From the NCBI GenBank assembly GCA_032207245.1, contig CM063503.1:59196817-59260816 (forward strand): a stretch of DNA of 64,000 nucleotides. The letters are read 5' to 3'. Under the pieces are notes generated by a model. That model worked only from the letters and a program-made list of their open reading frames with translations, ran no database searches and was not told the origin of the DNA. Below, in pieces: positions 55,509 to 64,000 of the stretch. This stretch comes from Pardosa pseudoannulata (lineage: Eukaryota; Arthropoda; Arachnida; Araneae; Lycosidae). The translations under genes and the position numbers were made by a program. Numbering within the stretch: position 1 is the stretch's first letter; the number at the start of each line of letters is the position of its first letter.

Positions 55509-58400
55509 CCAAACTGTGAATCATTCGGTAATTTTCTGAAAGTTCATCCATTATGTTCAATCAAACTCAATTTAACGAAGTTTTACACTGGTGTTTATTC
55601 TCAGATATGCAAAGGGATACAATAAAAAAAATTAATTTATGGTTTTTAATTTACATTTAGTAGCTGCACTCCTTTTAAAATACATGTACAAAATTATTCT
55701 CTACTTCAAAGACACAATATTCTTTTAAAAATGTTTAATTTTTTTGTACTATTAGAAACATTTTAATTGCTTTAATTTTATAATTAAGTTTAAAGCATGA
55801 CAGAAGAATGAAGATTTAATAGTTAATTTAAATGAAGCTAAATTTTAAAAAAATAATACATAGAAAAGATAAAAATAGGTATTACAGTATTAAATAGCTC
55901 TAAACATAATTAAGCTTTTAAATTGCAGGATTCCAATCCATAATTCAAACGTAATAACTATAGTTATTTAATATCTTAGCTTTTACGTTTTCATTGTTAC
56001 TGTATGAATATAAATTGTTTAATGAGAACTATGACATGTTATAAATTTTCAGATTATTAGATGGAGATCTGTGTTTAACAATTTTTAATAAGTAAAAAGT
56101 TTTTAATAAGTAATTTTTTCTTTTTAAAAAGTGAATTTAAAAAATTATTCAAAAGTATCATACGTTTTACTATAGATACATCAGAAATTTAAAAGTAGAA
56201 ATCAGAAATTTAAAATAGATCTGTATCTTTTGAATCCAGAATTGAGAGATGACAAATTTTTTCGAAATATTTTTCAAGTTTTAAATCTGTAAATCTTTTT
56301 TAATCTCTTTATATAAATCTGTACTATAACATGGAAATAAGTACACCAAATTTCCTCAAATTCTTAGTTTGTAGATATTGTACTTAGGTTCAACTGACAT
56401 GAAATGATCGAGCATCAACATAATTTCTTACAGTATACAGAAATACAAAATTAAAAATTGCCAGTATACCTTTTTATATTTATACTACTATATTTTGATT
56501 AATAGGATTTCCAACTATTATAATTTACTAAAAGACCTTTAGAGTCAAAGTTTTTAAAGAATCTTTGACTCTAAAGGTCTAAAGGAAAATAATATTGAGA
56601 AGAATTTTTGAAGCAGATAAGGAAAATTGAATTGGAAGAATATATTGCAACTTTGAACTACAGCAGAATTTTAGGAAAAGTAATTTAGGTGAAAGGGATG
56701 AAAGATTCCATGTAAGATAGTTTGTATATATATACTGGTACGGTGATAAAAACCAGTCAGGAAATAAATTTCATGGAAAGGGAAGGAATGGAAAAGGAAA
56801 GGGAAAAAAATTAGCCTGAATGTGAGAAGCCTTGATAATTCTGAACATTGGCTGAGAAATAACGAAGTCATCAAAAGTAGGATTATAGCTACAGACAGAT
56901 CAAAATGAAGGAACTTGAATGAAAAAGACTTACCTTGGAACCAGGGTAACAGTAATGTAAATATTAACCTAGAAATAAATAAAAATGACTATTTAAAGAT
57001 ATAAATCAAATCTCATATAAACTGTAAGATACTTTTAAAGTAGAAATTACTCATATAAACTTTAAGATACTTTTAAAGTAGAAATTACAATTTTGGTTTA
57101 AACTTTCTTTTTATCATTTTTGGTTGTGTTAAACTTAGCATTATTGTCTACTAGAATAACTTCACTGCTAACAGTAATCAAGTTATGATTCAGCCTAAAT
57201 TTAGCAAATTTTTAAATATATTGTGTGGCTATATGCATGATACAGTGAGATAAGGAATGTATGTTTGAAATTTTAAGCTTAAAAAAGTCTATTGAAAGAG
57301 TGGGAAAGTTTAAACATTTTTTTTCTTCTTCTTCACAGCATCAATAAAAGATTATTTACTGTAATTGGAGGTTGAAATAAGCTTAATATTTTCCTTTTAT
57401 GAAAAAAAATCAATGGGATTAACAGCTTATATTACTGGAGAATAAAGTGTAAAACCACTTCACTATATTTACAGATTCTGTTTACAATCCTGATTACCTC
57501 CTTGCAAAATGGCCTTGCAACCTGATTTCAACCTCAATTACTGTAGTTAATCTTTTAACCTATCCCTTAATAAAGTAGAAAAGAAAATTTGAGTTTAAAT
57601 ATGACGGTTAGTTTTTATCACAGATAACTGAAACATATTGTGTTACACAACAACCGAAATATAAGACCAAATTTTATAAAATATAATTATAGGGAACAGT
57701 TCAGCAAATGAAATTTTAGATTTGTTACTCCTACAAAAATTACATAGTACATGAAATAAAACAGACTTAATATTGAAAATATTCCAGCATGAACACTGTA
57801 TTAATTTTAATTATTTATAAAGTAGTCTTTTCACAGAACAAGTGATGAATATTTGTTTCTAGATAGTTATTCTTGGAAATTATATTTTACAGGCCAAATA
57901 GAATTTTTACAGAAACGAATATTTAGTGTTAAATATGAGTGTGTGCTTAAGATTGAATTGAAGATATAACCAGTGGCATGGATTAGAGAGGGATGGAAGG
58001 GGTTCAAATCACCCTAGCTATGTAACAAATAGACTCATGAAATGATCATTAATTTTTAATATTTAATATAATGATTAGGACTCGGCTAACATATTTGTAT
58101 TGTATTTTGACACTTGTGTTATGTTTTAAAATGCAAAGTTATAACAAGTGACAAATAATTCAGTATAGAAAGAAAATCTGATAAAAATGTTTGAGGTTTA
58201 AATGAAGTTTGCGTCAATATTCCATAAAATGAATTGCAGTTTTATGTATAAATCTATAATTCATTTTCTGGAATATCCATACGGCTTTTATTTCATTTTC
58301 ACACTCTTACATAAAACAAGTTGAAAACATAAATCAAAAATTTAGGAGTAAACACTATAGTATTAAAGGACAGTCAGCATTCAGCAATAAACTTTGAAAA
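55509..58400. other. Distal DNA of locus copy 2
   Basis: Aligns with 30,385-33,930 apart from the MITE at 31,199, which is absent here. A local inverted repeat GACTCTAAAGGTCT against AGACCTTTAGAGTC stands at 56,533-56,582. No gene besides the small exon candidate. Confidence 0.6.
56934..56968 (-). other. Candidate 5' UTR exon of zinc-finger copy 2 (35 nt)
   Basis: Acceptor TTTATTTATTTCTAG and donor CAAG/GTAAGT bound it, as for 31,951-32,001. The frame that would join to the ATG contains a stop, so it is untranslated if used. It lies 10.7 kb upstream of the coding exon. Confidence 0.4.
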
Positions 58401-58649
58401 AGTGCGCTCTCATTTTTTGTGAAAACGAAACTTATATCAAATCTATAACAAATAATTCATTTATTACTAAAAAATATTTTTAAAAACAAAAACAAAAAAA
58501 AAAAAATAAGTGAATTACTCATTAAAAACTAACTAACGATTATGAATAAATGCAGTGGTCTGTTCGGGCAACGGGATCGAGTCTCGATACGGAAGTTTCG
58601 CTGCTTTCACAAATGGCAACTGGTGCTCGTAAAAGTAGGTTTGTGAATT

Positions 58650-58860
58650 GAAATGGCGGCCAAGTTTTCAAATAATATCCCTGGAGATGACAGGCCAATC
58701 CTGGAAGTTTTCTGCTTGGTCCTTGCGTTTTTATTACGAGTAGTCAGCGGGGAGTAATGTTACTCGCGTCCGTAAATTACGTTACACGTGCCCCTCGAGT
58801 GGTGGTAAATGAGTAACAACTTCGCAGATAATGAAAGACTGTTTAACTACCAAATTTCTT
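58650..58860. other. Conserved GC-richer block, partner of 34,270-34,510
   Basis: Contains AAATGGCGGCCAAG, which resembles a YY1-type site and also opens a 34-codon frame (MAAKFSNNIPGDD). The frame is not kept in the partner. Conserved at the distal end of both locus copies, so a promoter/first-exon region is possible. Confidence 0.35.
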
Positions 58861-59270
58861 TGCGTTAAAAAAATTGAAAAAAGGAAAAAGGGCTAGAATT
58901 TGTAATTTTACAGATTTGTATTTAAATATATGTGTGTGTATATACTTACGCATGATGATCTGCTTTTATTCTTGTCGACAACATTAACTATGTTTTTATT
59001 GCTGTTAAAAACTAGAAATGATTCACTTAAAGACATATAAATAAATCTCGCTGATGAAATGCTGTAATAAAAAAATGCCTCCTTTTCTCCCTCAATCTTT
59101 GTTATAAATTCACATTTTTATGATTTTCTAAAAACGCAACTAAAAAAATTTCGCCTCATAAGGAAATATTTATATAGCTATAAAATATCAACGGATATTA
59201 AGGATGCCTGCTTCATCCAGACAGAATTATTTTAGCTCCACTCACTCAACACCGTATCCAAACTCTGAAA

Positions 59271-59427
59271 TCCGAACATTGACTGAATGGGTAGGGCGTT
59301 GCTCTTTGGTTTGTGGGCTCGAGTCTAGCTGATGGCATGGACGTTTTTAGACGTTCGGAATCAGCTATAAAGAGTATGCCCAAGTCTGTTTATCTTTCGT
59401 GTAATAAAACATAGCCCCCTAAACCAA
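59271..59427 (+). mobile_element. tRNA-SINE, nearly full length, diverged
   Basis: CCGAACATTGACTGAATGGG and GTAGGGCGTTGCTC (box A area), GGCTCGAGTCT (box B, 59,316-59,326). The body continues ATGGACGTTTTTAGACGTTC and the end is TAGCCCCCTAAACCAAA. Same family as 6712-6894. Confidence 0.75.
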
Positions 59428-59429
59428 AA

Positions 59430-62050
<2,621 letters not shown>

Positions 62051-62056
62051 CATACG

Positions 62057-63030
<974 letters not shown>

Positions 63031-63106
<76 letters not shown>
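63031..63106. repeat. (TA)n microsatellite
   Basis: About 75 bp of TA, right half of the split array. Confidence 0.95.
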
Positions 63107-63110
<4 letters not shown>

Positions 63111-63116
63111 CACGAA

Positions 63117-63395
63117 GCCCAGTGCAGTTGGGGTAGCGCTTCGCCCTCCCACGACACAGGATCGAGGTTCGATCCCCGGGCTGGGCAAGGTTGACTCAGC
63201 CTCTCATCCCTTTAGTGAACTGAGGACCAAGCGTGCGTGGGAACTAAACACTGGGGTTTCCGCATAAGAGTAACCACCTAACCGGAACATATGTTTCACA
63301 CTCCAGGGCCCTAAGTCACTTAAACGGAGATTGGCACCGTAGGTACTGGCTCCCTAGGGTCGATGTTCGTATCCGTTCAAAATCGGCTTAAAATA
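63117..63395 (+). mobile_element. tRNA-derived SINE, second family, full length
   Basis: The head folds as a tRNA-like unit: GCCCAGTGCAGTTGGGGTAG (box A) and a perfect box B GGTTCGATCCC (63,166-63,176), with acceptor-like halves GCCCAG and CTGGGC. The body reads GTTGACTCAGCC, GGACCAAGCGTGCGTGGGAA and CTAAACACTGGGGTTTCCGC, and the end is near TCCGTTCAAAATCGGCTTAA. I recall this body from widespread invertebrate SINEs (memory, not checked). It is better kept than the other SINEs here. Confidence 0.85.
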
Positions 63396-64000
63396 TTAAG
63401 TGACAATCAATAGAGTTCGTAAAGCAAGAATAGTAGACCGTACATAATAGCATAGACCGTACGCAAAAGCATAATATGACCTACAACTTGCAGAGAGTAG
63501 AACTGAAAAGTTATAAACTAAACATGTAATTCGGTTCTTCTAAAAATCAATCACTTGCATTAAAGAACAAATGAAATTTAACTTTTGTGATCACTGTGCT
63601 TGGAATATTTATAAAAGTTATTGTGCTCTTAAACAGGAAACTCCGCAAATAAAACTATTTAGCAACATTTCGCTCTTTTTACATTTTAATGTTTTTTGTA
63701 ATTGTGTCTGTATATTATCATGGAGACGCGAAACAATTTTATTTCTCAAGAATTTGAATTTCAATAAAAAAGAATTTATTTGGACGATTTTTTTAAAACT
63801 TTTCTTTTTCACGAACTCTTCCTAACACAACAAATGTTAGGGTCTGAAAAATTTACTGCCCTAAATTTGACGCAGATATTTTTTTTAATTTATAAGAGTA
63901 AAATTTTGACGATTCATTATAATTCAGTTAAACAAAATTTTAAATTAACAATAAATTATTAAAAATAAATAAATAACTAAAAACTATATCTTAATTTTTA
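63396..64000. other. Non-coding AT-rich DNA at the right end
   Basis: Repeated AGACCGTA motifs at 63,434-63,465; otherwise nothing recognised. The 84-codon plus-strand frame at 63,571 has no motif. Confidence 0.45.

Noticed and set aside
58651..58755. 34-codon frame with a good start context (MAAKFSNN...) as a micropeptide gene
   Set aside because: The aligned block at 34,270 lacks the ATG and shifts frame, so coding is not conserved.
63117..63190. A genuine tRNA gene on the plus strand
   Set aside because: The tRNA-like head is followed directly by a SINE body with conserved SINE motifs, so it is a SINE and not a tRNA gene.

Overview
This is AT-rich eukaryotic nuclear DNA with no operons, no bacterial signals and very little host coding sequence. 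Decayed retroelements (Ty3/gypsy and RNase H-bearing LINEs), mariner, Tc1 and Tigger-like DNA transposons, tRNA-derived SINEs and long (TA)n arrays indicate an arthropod. The SINE type and the look of the gypsy proteins suggest an arachnid, probably a spider; that is inference, not proof.

Left part (1-14,960). A Ty3/gypsy element lies on the minus strand (529-6384, LTRs of 164 bp, target duplication GTATG). Its 5' LTR is split by a LINE whose 5' part is inverted. Then follow a tRNA SINE with a 12-bp target duplication, a decayed mariner (7553-8869), and a Tigger-like transposon (9136-13837) that lost its catalytic core and carries a 3.4-kb LINE. An exon-like open frame sits at 14,411-14,590.

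Middle (15,000-37,000). A roughly 1.5-kb segment is repeated in tandem (15.05-18.1 kb) and a GC-richer island lies at 19.43-19.88 kb. Next comes the only convincing host gene, a single-exon-coding two-zinc-finger protein on the minus strand (24,506-25,063). Beyond it lie a Ty3/gypsy element ending in an inverted copy of its own 5' end (27,461-30,170), a TTAA MITE, a 216-bp tandem repeat, a hAT-like TIR element and a broken Tc1 element.

Right part (37,360-59,005). This is a diverged second copy of much of 6.5-36 kb. It contains a paralogue of the zinc-finger gene (45,689-46,234), a matching small upstream exon and matching non-coding DNA. The start of this copy is itself duplicated (37,360-38,835 and 42,856-44,343), and the two parts bracket 4 kb of retroelement debris in which protease is followed directly by integrase. 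A block of about 7 kb (48,539-55,508) is present only in this copy.

Right end (59-64 kb). SINEs, (TA)n arrays, a TIR element inside a (TA)n array, and non-coding DNA.

The history is: an ancestral zinc-finger locus was duplicated, both copies then took up different mobile elements, and the undisturbed copy serves as the empty site that defines most insertions in the other. I saw no convincing new biological system. The most informative items are the duplication with its natural empty sites, the zinc-finger paralogue pair, the twin-primed LINE inside an LTR, and the two odd gypsy structures.
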